Origin: Thalassospira profundimaris WP0211 | GTDB taxonomy: Bacteria > Pseudomonadota > Alphaproteobacteria > Rhodospirillales > Thalassospiraceae | Assembly (NCBI RefSeq): GCF_000300275.1 | Contig: NZ_AMRN01000010.1 | Location: 62,001 to 126,000, forward strand | Length of the DNA: 64,000 bases | Direction: 5' to 3' | Shown here: piece after piece, positions 24,688 through 34,484 of the stretch | Layout: every line of letters begins with the position of its first letter | Numbering within the stretch: position 1 is the stretch's first letter | Notes under the pieces: model-generated | Database searches by the model: none | Seen by the model: only the letters and a program-made list of their open reading frames with translations | What the model was told of the DNA's origin: nothing | Translations under genes and position numbers: made by a program

Positions 24688-25452
24688 ATGTCCAGAAAGC
24701 AGCCCATCTACGAGGGTAAAGCCAAGGTTCTTTACGAAGGTACAGAGCCCGGAACGATCATTCAGTATTTCAAGGACGACGCCACGGCGTTCAACGCCCA
24801 GAAGCGCGGCACCATTGCCGGCAAGGGTGTCCTGAACAACATGATCACCGAATTCGTCATGACCCGTCTGGCAGAAATCGGCATTCCGACTCACTTCATT
24901 CGCCGCCTGAACATGCGCGAACAGCTTTGCAAGAAATGCGAAATTGTTCCGATCGAAGTCGTGGTCCGCAACATCGTTGCCGGTTCGATGGCCAAACGTC
25001 TTGGCCTCGAAGAAGGCGAACGCCTGCCGCGCCCGATCGTCGAGTTCTATTACAAGGACGACGCGCTGGGTGATCCGCTGGTGTCGGATGAACACATCCT
25101 CGCTCTGGGTTGGGCAGGCGCTGAAGAGCTTGAGGAAATTGTTGGCATGACCCTTCGCGTCAATGACTACCTGTGTGGTCTGATGCGCGGTATCGGTCTG
25201 AAACTGGTTGATTTCAAGCTTGAGTTCGGCCGCGTCTGGGAAGGCGACTTCCCGCAGTTGGTCCTGGCCGATGAATTCAGCCCGGATAACTGCCGTCTTT
25301 GGGATGCGATCACCAACGAAAAGATGGACAAGGACCGCTTCCGCCGCGATCTCGGCGGTGTCGAAGAGGCCTATCAGGAAGTCGCACGCCGTCTTGGTGT
25401 CCTCCCTGAGTCCGCCGAAATAGAGCAGCTTAAAAAAGACGAAACCAAATAA
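24688..25452 (+). CDS. purC: SAICAR synthetase
   Basis: The 254 residues match Pur[13 protein letters not shown] at the start, [20 protein letters not shown], and the DFKLEFG and [14 protein letters not shown] signatures that bind ATP and CAIR/aspartate. It joins CAIR with aspartate in purine synthesis. The ribosome site is weak. purS, purQ and purL follow on the same strand, after a terminator-like hairpin between purC and purS. Confidence 0.96.
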   Translation: MSRKQPIYEGKAKVLYEGTEPGTIIQYFKDDATAFNAQKRGTIAGKGVLNNMITEFVMTRLAEIGIPTHFIRRLNMREQLCKKCEIVPIEVVVRNIVAGSMAKRLGLEEGERLPRPIVEFYYKDDALGDPLVSDEHILALGWAGAEELEEIVGMTLRVNDYLCGLMRGIGLKLVDFKLEFGRVWEGDFPQLVLADEFSPDNCRLWDAITNEKMDKDRFRRDLGGVEEAYQEVARRLGVLPESAEIEQLKKDETK

Positions 25453-25458
25453 CACCCC

Positions 25459-25482
25459 AAGGCCGCGCTCGCGCGGCCTTTT
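25459..25482 (+). terminator. Intrinsic terminator/attenuator between purC and purS
   Basis: An 8-10 bp GC-rich stem (25459-25466 with 25473-25480) and a T-run directly after purC. It would reduce read-through into purS or separate the two units. Confidence 0.8.
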
Positions 25483-25576
25483 CTTATGGCTGGTCGGCCA
25501 TGTGTGTCGGACAGCGTTTTGTTTGCAAACAGAACCCCGCGCGAGACCCGCGCATGCGAACTTAAAGGAGCTTCTC

Positions 25577-25816
25577 GTGAAAGCACGTGTTCATGTCACC
25601 CTGAAGAACGGCGTTCTCGACCCGCAGGGCAAAGCCGTTCACCACGCCCTTCAGGGCCTGGGTTTTGATGGCGTCAATGACGTCCGTCAGGGCAAATTCA
25701 TCGAACTCGAACTGGATGGCACCGATGCCGCCAAGGCCGAAGCCGAGGTCAAGGAAATGTGCGAGAAGCTTCTCGCCAATACCGTGATCGAAGATTACAG
25801 CATCGAGCTGGCCTGA
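25577..25816 (+). CDS. purS: FGAM synthase subunit PurS
   Basis: A 79-residue PurS: MKARVHVTLKNGVLDPQGKAV, GFDGVNDVRQGKFIEL and the ANTVIEDYSIE end. It bridges PurQ and PurL in the three-part formylglycinamidine synthase. The start is GTG 25577, with AAAGGAG six bases upstream; the frame is open further upstream, but that part is not conserved PurS sequence. Confidence 0.95.
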   Translation: MKARVHVTLKNGVLDPQGKAVHHALQGLGFDGVNDVRQGKFIELELDGTDAAKAEAEVKEMCEKLLANTVIEDYSIELA

Positions 25817-25902
25817 TCGCCCGTGGCGGGCGGGGTCTTGCCGCAGCAGGGCCTTTGTCTATCGGGATTAAGTAACCGACACTAATCAAGAGACGGTATT
25901 TC

Positions 25903-26592
25903 ATGAAATCCGCTGTCATCCTGTTTCCCGGCATCAACCGGGAGAATGACGCCATCGCAGCACTGAAACAGGCCACCGGCACCGAGCCCACCCTGGTCTG
26001 GCATGGCGACACCGAGCTGCCAAAGACCGACATCATCATGGTTCCGGGTGGCTTTTCCTATGGCGACTATTTGCGTTGTGGCGCCATGGCGGCCAAGTCG
26101 CCGATCATGCGTGCAGTTGCCGAACGTGCCAAACAGGGTGTAACCACCATTGGCGTTTGCAACGGCTTCCAGATCCTGACCGAAGCAGGCCTTCTGCCCG
26201 GTGCACTGATGCGCAATGCCAGCCTGAAATTCATCTGCAAGAACACGCATCTGAAAGTCGAAAACGCCGATACGCGCTTTACCAATCTTTATGGCGCGGG
26301 CGAGATTGTCGAATATCCGGTCGCCCATCACGACGGCAACTATTTTGCCGACAGCGACACGCTTGACCGCCTTGAAGGCGAAGGTCGCGTTGTGCTGCGT
26401 TACTGCGATGTGGATGGCAAAGTGGATCCGGCGACCAACCTCAATGGTTCCCAGCGCAATATTGCCGGCATCATCAACGAGGCGGGCAACGTCCTTGGCA
26501 TGATGCCCCACCCCGAGAACGCAATCGATCCGCTGCATGGTGGCACCGATGGCCGCAATCTGTTCAAAAGCATGGTGGAGGCCGCATCGTGA
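25903..26592 (+). CDS. purQ: FGAM synthase glutaminase subunit PurQ
   Basis: The 229 residues are a class I glutamine amidotransferase: [16 protein letters not shown], nucleophile Cys in GVCNGFQIL and the HPENAIDP end with catalytic His and Glu. It supplies ammonia to PurL. It overlaps purL by four bases (GTGA), indicating translational coupling. Confidence 0.97.
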   Translation: MKSAVILFPGINRENDAIAALKQATGTEPTLVWHGDTELPKTDIIMVPGGFSYGDYLRCGAMAAKSPIMRAVAERAKQGVTTIGVCNGFQILTEAGLLPGALMRNASLKFICKNTHLKVENADTRFTNLYGAGEIVEYPVAHHDGNYFADSDTLDRLEGEGRVVLRYCDVDGKVDPATNLNGSQRNIAGIINEAGNVLGMMPHPENAIDPLHGGTDGRNLFKSMVEAAS

Positions 26593-28799
26593 GCTCCAAC
26601 GATTTCAACAGCACCCCGATCACGCCGGAACTGGTCAAGGAACACGGCCTGAACGAAGAAGAATACAAACTCGTTCTCGAAATCATGGGTCGCGAACCCA
26701 ACATCAACGAGCTTGGCATTTTCTCGGTCATGTGGTCTGAGCACTGCTCCTACAAATCTTCGAAAAAATGGCTGAAAACGCTTCCGACCAAGGCTGACTG
26801 GGTCATTCAGGGTCCGGGCGAAAACGCCGGTGTGATTGACATTGGTGATGGTCAGGCCGCCGTCTTCAAGATGGAAAGCCACAACCACCCGTCCTTTATC
26901 GAACCCTATCAGGGGGCTGCAACCGGTGTTGGCGGTATCATGCGTGACGTGTTCACCATGGGTGCACGTCCGGTCGCAAACCTCAATGCGCTTCGCTTTG
27001 GCGAGCCCGATCATCCGAAAACCCGTCATCTTCTGAGCGGTGTGGTCGAAGGCATCGGCGGTTATGGCAACTGCATGGGTGTTCCGACCATCGGTGGCGA
27101 AACCAACTTCCACGCATCTTACAACGGCAACATCCTGGTCAATGCGATGACCGTGGGTCTGGCTGATACCGATAACATCTTCTATTCAGCTGCGGCTGGC
27201 ATCGGGAACCCGGTTGTTTATGTCGGCTCGAAAACCGGCCGTGACGGCATCCATGGCGCGACCATGGCATCGGCCGAGTTTGATGATGACAGCGAAGAAA
27301 AGCGTCCTACCGTGCAGGTCGGAGACCCGTTCACCGAAAAGCTTCTGCTGGAAGCCTGCCTTGAGCTAATGGCAACCGACATGATCGTCGCCATTCAGGA
27401 TATGGGGGCAGCTGGTCTGACCTCGTCCTCGTTCGAAATGGCGTCCAAGGGCGGCGTTGGTGTTGAACTTTGGCTTGATAAAGTGCCTATGCGCGAAGAA
27501 GGCATGACGCCCTACGAGCTGATGCTTTCAGAGTCGCAGGAACGCATGCTGATGGTTCTGAAACCCGGTTGTGAAGACGCCGCCAAGGCGATCTTTGACA
27601 AATGGGAACTCGACTTTGCCGTCATCGGTACGCTCACCGATACCAAGCGCATGGTTCTGAAATGGCATGGTGAAGTTGCCGGTGATCTGCCGATTGATCC
27701 GCTGGCCGAAGCATCGCCGGAATATGATCGTCCGTGGGAACCGACGCCAAAACAGGATCGCATCGATCCCAACAGCATTTCGGCCAAGGTCAGCCATGTT
27801 GACGCGCTGAAAACCCTGATCGCATCGCCCGACCTCGCGTCGCGTCGCTGGATCTGGGAACAGTATGACCATCTGGTCCGTGGCAACACGATTGTCCGTC
27901 CGGGCGGTGATGCCGGCGTTGTCCGCGTCGAAGGCACGAACAAGGGCCTTGCCGCGACCACCGACTGTACCCCGCGCTATGTCATGGCCGATCCGGTAGA
28001 AGGCGGCAAACAGGCCGTTGCCGAAGCATACCGCAACCTGGTTGCAACCGGTGCCAAGCCGCTTGCCATCACGGATAACATGAACTTCGGCAACCCGGAA
28101 CGTCCGCGCATCATGGGTCAGTTCGTCGGGGCCTGCCAGGGCATTGGCGAAGCCTGTATCGCGCTGGACTTCCCGGTCGTGTCGGGCAACGTGTCGCTTT
28201 ACAACGAAACCAATGGCGTTGGCATCATGCCGACCCCGGCCATTGGCGGCGTTGGTCTGATTTCCGATCTCGGTCACCATGCAACGATCGGCATCAAGCG
28301 CGATGACAGCGCGCTGATCATGATCGGTGCGGCCACCGGTGAACTGGGTCAGTCGCTGTATCTCAAGACCATCGAAGGTCGCGAAGAAGGCGCCCCGCCG
28401 CCCGTCGATCTGGGGGCTGAAAAGCGTGCCGGTACGCTGGTGCGTGAACTGATCGAACTGGGTCTGGTGCGGACTTGCCACGATATCGCCGATGGCGGTC
28501 TTTTGGTCACCGTTGCCGAGATGTGCCTTGCGGGCAATATCGGTGCCGACTTGCATCTGCCAGAAGCAGGCAGCGAAATCGCATGGCTGTTTGGCGAAGA
28601 TCAGGGCCGCTACGTGATCGCCACCCGCGATCCGGACAAGGTTCTGAACGCTGCTGGCAGTGCGAATGTCGCAGCCGTGATTATCGGTCAGGCTGGCGGT
28701 GATTCCGTCGTCATTGATGGCGGCGACAAAGTATCGCTTTCCGAACTGCGCGAACTCAATGAAGGCTGGATGCCATCCTTCATGGCCGAAGCCGTTTAA
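26589..28799 (+). CDS. purL: FGAM synthase catalytic subunit PurL
   Basis: The 736 residues are the small (PurS/PurQ-dependent) Pur[34 protein letters not shown] with the active-site His region, [24 protein letters not shown], and the paired ATP-grasp-like halves typical of the AIRS superfamily. The GTG start overlaps the purQ stop. A bidirectional terminator follows. Confidence 0.97.
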   Translation: MSSNDFNSTPITPELVKEHGLNEEEYKLVLEIMGREPNINELGIFSVMWSEHCSYKSSKKWLKTLPTKADWVIQGPGENAGVIDIGDGQAAVFKMESHNHPSFIEPYQGAATGVGGIMRDVFTMGARPVANLNALRFGEPDHPKTRHLLSGVVEGIGGYGNCMGVPTIGGETNFHASYNGNILVNAMTVGLADTDNIFYSAAAGIGNPVVYVGSKTGRDGIHGATMASAEFDDDSEEKRPTVQVGDPFTEKLLLEACLELMATDMIVAIQDMGAAGLTSSSFEMASKGGVGVELWLDKVPMREEGMTPYELMLSESQERMLMVLKPGCEDAAKAIFDKWELDFAVIGTLTDTKRMVLKWHGEVAGDLPIDPLAEASPEYDRPWEPTPKQDRIDPNSISAKVSHVDALKTLIASPDLASRRWIWEQYDHLVRGNTIVRPGGDAGVVRVEGTNKGLAATTDCTPRYVMADPVEGGKQAVAEAYRNLVATGAKPLAITDNMNFGNPERPRIMGQFVGACQGIGEACIALDFPVVSGNVSLYNETNGVGIMPTPAIGGVGLISDLGHHATIGIKRDDSALIMIGAATGELGQSLYLKTIEGREEGAPPPVDLGAEKRAGTLVRELIELGLVRTCHDIADGGLLVTVAEMCLAGNIGADLHLPEAGSEIAWLFGEDQGRYVIATRDPDKVLNAAGSANVAAVIIGQAGGDSVVIDGGDKVSLSELRELNEGWMPSFMAEAV

Positions 28800-28822
28800 T
28801 CAGGCCGCAGGCAAAACCAACA

Positions 28823-28856
28823 AAAAACCCCGCCGGAGCAATCTGGCGGGGTTTTT
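28823..28856. terminator. Bidirectional terminator of purL and apbC
   Basis: A 12-bp stem (28823-28834 with 28845-28856), A-rich on one side and T-rich on the other, between the convergent purL and apbC. Confidence 0.9.
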
Positions 28857-28876
28857 CTTTGCCTGCGTTGAGGCCC

Positions 28877-30061
28877 TTACTTAAAGCTGATCTTGGGGAA
28901 CAGGCCCTTTTTCTTCGGCGCTTCTGCCGGGCCAACGCGCTCTTCGATGGCGGCGGCGATCTTGTCGGCAATCAGCCCATAGGCCTTGCTATGTTCGCCT
29001 TCGGGCTCGGTCTGGACAATCGGTTTGCCCTCATCTGCGCCGAGGCGAATTTTAAGGTCCAGTGGAATTTCACCCAGGAACGGCACGCCCAGTTCATCCG
29101 CCGCCTTGTGCGCCCCGCCATGATCAAAGATGTGATCGACATGGCCGCATTCCGGACATTTGTAATAGGACATGTTTTCGATCAGGCCGAACACCGGCAC
29201 ATTGACCTTGCGGAACATGTTCAGGCCCTTGCGCGCATCCAGAAGGGCGATGTCCTGCGGGGTTGAGACAATCACGGCCCCGGTCACCGGTACGCGTTGC
29301 GCCATCGAAAGCTGAATGTCGCCCGTGCCCGGCGGCATATCAACCACCAGCACATCAAGATCACCCCAGTCGGTATCGCGCAGAAGCTGTTCCAGCGCGC
29401 CCATCGCCATCGGGCCACGCCAGATAACCGGCTGTTCTTCTTCGATCATGAAGCCGATCGACATGATCCGCATGCCAAAGGCCGATGGCGGGATCATCTT
29501 GCCCTGATGTTCTTTGGACGGGACCGGCTTGGCATCGCGAAGGCCCATCATGCGCGGCAGGCTCGGCCCATAGATATCGGCATCCAGCAGGCCGACCTTG
29601 AGCCCCTTGGCCACCAGTGATAATGCAAGGTTGACCGAGGTGGTGGATTTACCCACCCCGCCCTTGCCGGACGCCACGGTGACGATGCTGCGCACGGTCG
29701 GCAATTCCAGCGGCATCTGCCCACCACCCTGCGGGCGCTGGCCCGGTTGTGCGGGGCGGCTTGGCTGTGATGGCTGTGACGGCTGTGTGCTTTGCTGAGC
29801 GGCGGCCTTGGGGCGCTCTGCCGTAAGCGCCACACGGGCAGTTGTGACCCCGTTCACAGCAGCCACCGCTTTTTCTGCTGCTTGGCGCAAACCTTCGAGA
29901 GCGGGGCCGCGTTCGGGATCAACGGCGATCATAACATTGACAGTTTCATCATGAATATCAATACCTTGCACCATGCCCTTGGCTGTGATTGATTGGCCGT
30001 CGACTGGGTCGATTACGCTATCGAGCGCGGCAGTAATCTGTTCACGGTTGAGGGAAGTCAT
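28877..30061 (-). CDS. apbC: Mrp/ApbC iron-sulfur cluster carrier ATPase
   Basis: The 394 residues contain an N-terminal DUF59/MIP18-like domain (about 1-85), a low-complexity Gln/Pro/Ser linker (about 88-115) and a P-loop ATPase domain with the deviant Walker GKGGVGKST (about 132) and the cluster-binding CxxC in YYKCPECGHVDHIF. It carries 4Fe-4S clusters to target proteins in the cytoplasm. ATG 30061 follows GGAG at eight bases; the open frame upstream lacks conserved sequence. Confidence 0.93.
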   Translation of the reverse strand: MTSLNREQITAALDSVIDPVDGQSITAKGMVQGIDIHDETVNVMIAVDPERGPALEGLRQAAEKAVAAVNGVTTARVALTAERPKAAAQQSTQPSQPSQPSRPAQPGQRPQGGGQMPLELPTVRSIVTVASGKGGVGKSTTSVNLALSLVAKGLKVGLLDADIYGPSLPRMMGLRDAKPVPSKEHQGKMIPPSAFGMRIMSIGFMIEEEQPVIWRGPMAMGALEQLLRDTDWGDLDVLVVDMPPGTGDIQLSMAQRVPVTGAVIVSTPQDIALLDARKGLNMFRKVNVPVFGLIENMSYYKCPECGHVDHIFDHGGAHKAADELGVPFLGEIPLDLKIRLGADEGKPIVQTEPEGEHSKAYGLIADKIAAAIEERVGPAEAPKKKGLFPKISFK

Positions 30062-30159
30062 ATTGCGGTCTCCAAATTTCGGCTTAAGTCCGTGGTCACA
30101 CAGAACTTGCAGGCGCGTATCATTGTTTTGCAAGGCAACCTGTCATATAAGGCCTAAGG

Positions 30160-30325
30160 GCATGCTCCGTCCAACAAGATTTCGTGAGTTTGCTTTTGGC
30201 TACAATCTATTGCAGTACCAACCGGCGTATCACAGGTTGGGTACAAAACTGGTGAGAAAAAAGTCTGATTTTCCCGGCATGTCCGGGCTGTATCAGGGGA
30301 TTTGATCTTGTTGGACGGAGCATGC
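30160..30325. repeat. 166-bp unit bounded by perfect 21-bp inverted repeats
   Basis: The gap of 332 bases between apbC and hflK contains perfect inverted repeats at 30160-30180 and 30305-30325. Between them is a second, bulged hairpin (about 30214-30243). An open frame of 47 codons starts inside the left repeat (ATG 30162) and stops at the right one (30303-30305); it resembles nothing I recognise. The unit may be a MITE-like insertion or a closed RNA structure in the hflK leader. No clear target duplication abuts it, although GGCCTA occurs a few bases outside both ends. The rest of the gap should hold the divergent apbC and hflK promoters, which I cannot pinpoint. Confidence 0.75.
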
Positions 30326-30393
30326 ATTGGGGGCCTACCCCAAGCTCGGTAAACAAAGATAAACACCGAACGGCAAGAAGAGGAAGAAACTCG

Positions 30394-31521
30394 ATGCCTT
30401 GGAATAATCAAGGGGGCGGTGGCCCCTGGGGCGGCGGCGGAAACAAAGGTGGCGGCCAGAACCCGTGGGGACAGCGTCCTTCCGGTGGTGGCGGCGGCGG
30501 AAACACGCCCCCCGACTTTGATGAAATGATTCGTAAAGGCCAGGAACGTCTTAAACGGCTGTTCCCCGGTGGTGGCGGATACAAGGGCTTTGTCCTGATC
30601 GGTATCGCCGTAATCGGGTTGTGGCTCTTGACCGGTTTCTACCGTGTCCAGCCGGGCGAACAGGGTGTAACGCTTCTGTTCGGCAAATGGGTTGGCACCA
30701 CGGGTCCGGGTCTGAACTACTTCCTTCCGGCCCCGATTGGCGAGGTCATCAAGCCGAACGTCGAACGGACCAACCAGATCGAGGTTGGCTATCGCGGTGC
30801 AGGCACGGTGACATCCAACGGTTCGCGTGATGTGCCCGAAGAAAGCCTGATGCTGACCGGTGACCAGAACATCATCGACATTGATTATGTTGTTCAGTGG
30901 CGTATCAGCGATGCAGGTTCCTACCTGTTTAACGTGCGTGATCCTGAAAACACCATCAAGCTGGCATCTGAAAGTGCGATCCGTGAGGTCATCGGTAAAA
31001 CCGACCTTGAAGAAGCACTGACTGTTGGCCGTGTCCGGGTTGAAGAACAAACCCGTACCCTGCTTCAGGAAATCATGGACGGTTATGAGTCCGGTATTTT
31101 CATTGCCGAAGTGAAAATGCAGAAAGTGGACCCGCCGCGCGACGTTATCGATGCCTTTAACGATGTGCAGCGTGCCCGTCAGGACCGTGATCGTTCCCAG
31201 AACGAAGCACTGGCCTATCGTAACGACATCATCCCGCGTGCAAAGGGTGAAGCAGAACGTCAGGTTCTTCAGGCCCGCGCATACAAGGATCGTGTCACCA
31301 AAGAAGCAGAGGGTGAAGCAGAACGCTTTATCTCCATCTACGATTCCTTCCTGACGGCCAAGGATGTGACGACCCGTCGTCTGTATCTGGAAACCATGCA
31401 GGAGGTCTTGAGCAAGTCTGACAAGATCATCATGGAACAGAACGGTGCAGGTAACGGCGTTGTCCCGTATCTTCCGCTTCCGGAAGTTCAGAAACGTGCG
31501 AATGCAGGAGGCAACAACTAA
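30394..31521 (+). CDS. hflK: HflK, FtsH protease modulator
   Basis: The 375 residues have a Gly/Asn/Pro-rich cytoplasmic start (MPWNNQGGGGPWGGGG), one membrane helix (about 70-90: GFVLIGIAVIGLWLLTGFY) and an SPFH/band-7 domain with a long helical end. With HflC it forms the periplasm-facing cage that holds FtsH hexamers. ATG 30394 follows GAGGAAG. It overlaps hflC by one base (TAATG), so the two are co-translated. Confidence 0.95.
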   Translation: MPWNNQGGGGPWGGGGNKGGGQNPWGQRPSGGGGGGNTPPDFDEMIRKGQERLKRLFPGGGGYKGFVLIGIAVIGLWLLTGFYRVQPGEQGVTLLFGKWVGTTGPGLNYFLPAPIGEVIKPNVERTNQIEVGYRGAGTVTSNGSRDVPEESLMLTGDQNIIDIDYVVQWRISDAGSYLFNVRDPENTIKLASESAIREVIGKTDLEEALTVGRVRVEEQTRTLLQEIMDGYESGIFIAEVKMQKVDPPRDVIDAFNDVQRARQDRDRSQNEALAYRNDIIPRAKGEAERQVLQARAYKDRVTKEAEGEAERFISIYDSFLTAKDVTTRRLYLETMQEVLSKSDKIIMEQNGAGNGVVPYLPLPEVQKRANAGGNN

Positions 31522-32393
31522 TGGCAAGTCCTAAACTTATTGCCGCTGGCGTCGTCCTGGTTATTGCTGCTGTCGTTGGTTCGATGTGCGTGTTTACCGT
31601 ACGTCAGGATCAGCAGGCTCTCGTTCTTCAGTTTGGTAATCCGGTCCATGCGGTTTCCGAACCGGGTCTGCATTTCAAACTGCCGATCCAGAACGTTGAA
31701 TATTACGAACGTCGTATTCTGGAACTTGATCCGCCGGTTCAGCAGGTTCTTCTGTCTGACCAGAAGCGTGTCAATGTTGACAGCTTTGCACGTTGGAAAA
31801 TCATCGATCCGTTGATCTTCCGTCAGCGCGCAACCAACTCTGCCAACTTTGTGCAGCTGTTTGGTCAGCGTCTGAACTCGGTCATCCGTGGTGAGTTGGC
31901 ACAGGCCCCGCTTGTGACACTTCTTTCGGACAACCGTGCGCAGATCATGGAGAAAATCCAGTCGACCCTGATCAAACCGGCCGAAGAGTTCGGTGTCGAA
32001 CTGATTGACGTTCGTATCGGTCGTACCGACCTTCCGCAGGAAACTTCGCAGGCGGTATATAACCGTATGCGTTCTTCGCGTATTGCCGAAGCCGCACAGC
32101 TTCGCGCAGAAGGTGAAGAGCTCAAGGCGAAGATCCAGGCTGAAGCTGATCGTGAACGTATCGGCATCATCGCCGAAGCCAACCGTCAGGCCGAAGTCCT
32201 GCGTGGTGAAGGCGATGGGCAGCGGAACGTCATTCTGGGTAAAGCGTATGGCAAGGACACGGAATTCTTTGAATTCTATCGTTCGCTTGAAGCCTACAAA
32301 ATTGCGCTTGATAACGGCTCGACCATGGTGCTTTCACCAGACAGCGAGTTTTTCCAGTACTTTAATAAGTCTGGCCCAGCGACAAGCCGCTAG
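31521..32393 (+). CDS. hflC: HflC, FtsH protease modulator
   Basis: The 290 residues begin with a signal-anchor helix (LIAAGVVLVIAAVVGSMCVFTV), followed by the SPFH domain (QALVLQFGNPVHAVSEPGLHFKLP) and the helical region with RAEGEELKAKIQAEADRERI. It is the partner of HflK. AGGAGG lies inside the end of hflK, ten bases before the ATG. A terminator follows. Confidence 0.96.
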   Translation: MASPKLIAAGVVLVIAAVVGSMCVFTVRQDQQALVLQFGNPVHAVSEPGLHFKLPIQNVEYYERRILELDPPVQQVLLSDQKRVNVDSFARWKIIDPLIFRQRATNSANFVQLFGQRLNSVIRGELAQAPLVTLLSDNRAQIMEKIQSTLIKPAEEFGVELIDVRIGRTDLPQETSQAVYNRMRSSRIAEAAQLRAEGEELKAKIQAEADRERIGIIAEANRQAEVLRGEGDGQRNVILGKAYGKDTEFFEFYRSLEAYKIALDNGSTMVLSPDSEFFQYFNKSGPATSR

Positions 32394-32402
32394 ACAAAAC
32401 AT

Positions 32403-32437
32403 AAGGGCGACCTGCATATTGGGCTGGTCGCCCTTTT
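32403..32437 (+). terminator. Intrinsic terminator after hflC
   Basis: A 10-bp stem (32403-32412 with 32426-32435), 13-base loop, then a T-run. Confidence 0.85.
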
Positions 32438-32508
32438 TGTTTTTATAAATTCGATTTGTCGGGCGACCGTCTGACAGATCACAAAGAAACGCCGGAACGT
32501 CCCTGATC

Positions 32509-32700
32509 ATGAAGGAACTTGCAACAGCCATACTTCTGGCCATCGCGTTGGAAGGTATGCTTTACACGCTGTTTCCCGGCGGCCTGAAAAGGGTGATGGA
32601 GCTTGTTCAGGAAATTCCTGAATCGCAGTTGCGCATTGGCGGATTGATCGCCGCTGTCGTCGCGATTGGTGGAATATGGGCAGTACGGACCTGGCTTTAG
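32509..32700 (+). CDS. DUF2065 (YjeT-like) small membrane protein
   Basis: The 63 residues have two hydrophobic helices: ELATAILLAIALEGMLYTLF and LRIGGLIAAVVAIGGIWAV. The middle GGLKRVMELVQEIPESQLR is the DUF2065 signature. Members regularly follow hflKC (yjeT in E. coli), as here, so a link to FtsH/HflKC or membrane proteostasis is inferred. The function is unknown. Confidence 0.88.
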   Translation: MKELATAILLAIALEGMLYTLFPGGLKRVMELVQEIPESQLRIGGLIAAVVAIGGIWAVRTWL

Positions 32701-32913
32701 CAACCGGGCTCAGGATCAGGGGAACTGCCGCGCAATCGGTCCTCGTCACGATATTGTGCTTACATTTCCTTGATTTTTCCCAGTGCCGCCCAAATTCTGC
32801 CAAAGTCGGGGTTAAGTTGATTACTTAAGCGACGGGTGAAATACAGTCCCGCCGCGCGCTGCTCAATGAGAATGACACATACCGTGAACGCGGCAACGAA
32901 CAGGATCAGACAC

Positions 32914-34407
32914 ATGCTAGACGCATTATACAACCCGGTGCGGGCGAAGGTAACCGCCGCACTGGTGATTGTTCTCCTTGGCGTGACCAGTGTTTCGCAG
33001 ATCGCGAATGCCCGCCCCGCTCCTGAGAGTTTCGCAGACTTGGCCGAAAAGCTTCTGCCGACTGTTGTAAACATTTCGACAAGCCAGATGGTCGCCGAAA
33101 GACAGGGACCGGACTTCCAGTTCCCTCCCGGCTCTCCATTTGAAGACCTCTTCCGTGATTTTATGGACCGCAACGGTCAGGGTGGCCAGGGCGGACCGGC
33201 GCCACAACGCCGCCGTGCGACCGCACTTGGTTCGGGCTTTATCATCTCGGCTGATGGTTACATTGTGACCAACAACCACGTGATTGACGGTGCCGATGAA
33301 ATCACCGTGCGCCTGCATGATGGCGACACGCTTGATGCCGAACTGATCGGACGTGACCCGAAAACCGACGTCGCCCTGCTTAAGGTAGAACCGAAAGAAG
33401 ATCTGCCCTTCGTCAAATGGGGCGATTCTGACAGTGCACGTATCGGTGACTGGGCCATGGCAATCGGCAACCCGTTCGGCCTTGGCGGCACGGTAACCGC
33501 CGGGATTATTTCCGCACGTAACCGCGACATCAATCAGGGCCCGTATGATGACTTCATCCAGACGGACGCCTCGATCAACCGGGGCAACTCTGGCGGTCCG
33601 CTGTTTAACCTTGATGGCAATGTCATCGGCATCAACAGCGCGATTTATTCGCCGTCGGGTGGTTCGGTCGGCATCGGCTTTGCCATTCCTTCGGCCATCG
33701 CACAAAGCGTTGTCGAACAGCTTAAGGAATATGGCCGCACCCGTCGTGGCTGGTTGGGTGTTCACATCCAGACCGTGACTGAAGACATCGCGGACTCGGT
33801 TGGTCTTGATGAAGCAACCGGTGCCATGGTTGCCGGCGTCTCCGAAGATGGCCCGGCGAAGGAAGCCGGTATCAAACAGGGTGACGTCATCCTGACCTTT
33901 GATGGCAAAACGGTTGAGTCGATGCGCCGCCTGCCGCGCATTGTCGCAGAAACCAAGATCGGCAAGGATGTCGATGTTGTGATCTGGCGCGACGGCGAAA
34001 AGCAGACCGTCCAGGTCGAGCTTGGCGAACTTGAGGAAGAAGTCGTCGCGACAAGCGCGGACAGCTCCCAGGAACAGCAAGCACCCGCTGTTGCCGAGGC
34101 CAGCATCGATGAACTTGGCATCAAGATCGCCAATGTCGATGAAAGCCTGCGTCAGCGTTACAACCTTGCCGAAGGCACCGAAGGTGTGATCGTCACCGAA
34201 GTTTCCGGCGACAGCTACGCCGCCGAAAAGGGTGTTCGCCCGGGTGACATTATCATCGAGGCCTCGCACAGCTCGGTTGATTCGGTCGACGACGTTGTCG
34301 ATGCGGTCAAGGCCGCCGTTGACGATGGCAAACGCACCATTCTGATGTTGATTGAAACATCGGCTGGCCCGCGTTACTTCGGCCTGACGATCTCGACCGA
34401 GGAATAA
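32914..34407 (+). CDS. degP: DegP/HtrA-type periplasmic serine protease
   Basis: The 497 residues begin with a signal peptide (AALVIVLLGVTSVSQIANA), followed by a trypsin-like domain with the triad His (VTNNHVIDGA), Asp (KTDVALLKV) and Ser (NRGNSGGPLFN). Two PDZ domains follow (about 275-365 and 385-490; WLGVHIQTV and IANVDESLRQRYN). It degrades or refolds damaged envelope proteins. The frame is open from 32836, but ATG 32914 has CAGGATC upstream and gives a normal signal peptide. It is followed by a strong terminator. Confidence 0.94.
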   Translation: MLDALYNPVRAKVTAALVIVLLGVTSVSQIANARPAPESFADLAEKLLPTVVNISTSQMVAERQGPDFQFPPGSPFEDLFRDFMDRNGQGGQGGPAPQRRRATALGSGFIISADGYIVTNNHVIDGADEITVRLHDGDTLDAELIGRDPKTDVALLKVEPKEDLPFVKWGDSDSARIGDWAMAIGNPFGLGGTVTAGIISARNRDINQGPYDDFIQTDASINRGNSGGPLFNLDGNVIGINSAIYSPSGGSVGIGFAIPSAIAQSVVEQLKEYGRTRRGWLGVHIQTVTEDIADSVGLDEATGAMVAGVSEDGPAKEAGIKQGDVILTFDGKTVESMRRLPRIVAETKIGKDVDVVIWRDGEKQTVQVELGELEEEVVATSADSSQEQQAPAVAEASIDELGIKIANVDESLRQRYNLAEGTEGVIVTEVSGDSYAAEKGVRPGDIIIEASHSSVDSVDDVVDAVKAAVDDGKRTILMLIETSAGPRYFGLTISTEE

Positions 34408-34431
34408 GCCATCCGGCTTAAGTTGATATCA

Positions 34432-34466
34432 AAAAAGGGCGGCCTGATCATCAGGCCGCCCTTTTT
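34432..34466. terminator. Bidirectional terminator of degP and serB
   Basis: An 11-bp GC-rich stem (34437-34447 with 34451-34461) flanked by A-run and T-run, between convergent genes. Confidence 0.92.
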
Positions 34467-34484
34467 GTTTAAACCGTTCGTGCC

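Noticed and set aside
26400-28556. Long minus-strand open frames opposite purQ/purL
   Set aside because: Same GC-codon mirror effect; the sense genes are clear and conserved.
30154-34269. Long minus-strand frames opposite hflK and degP
   Set aside because: Shadows; the hflK one also crosses the inverted-repeat unit and has no protein-like features.
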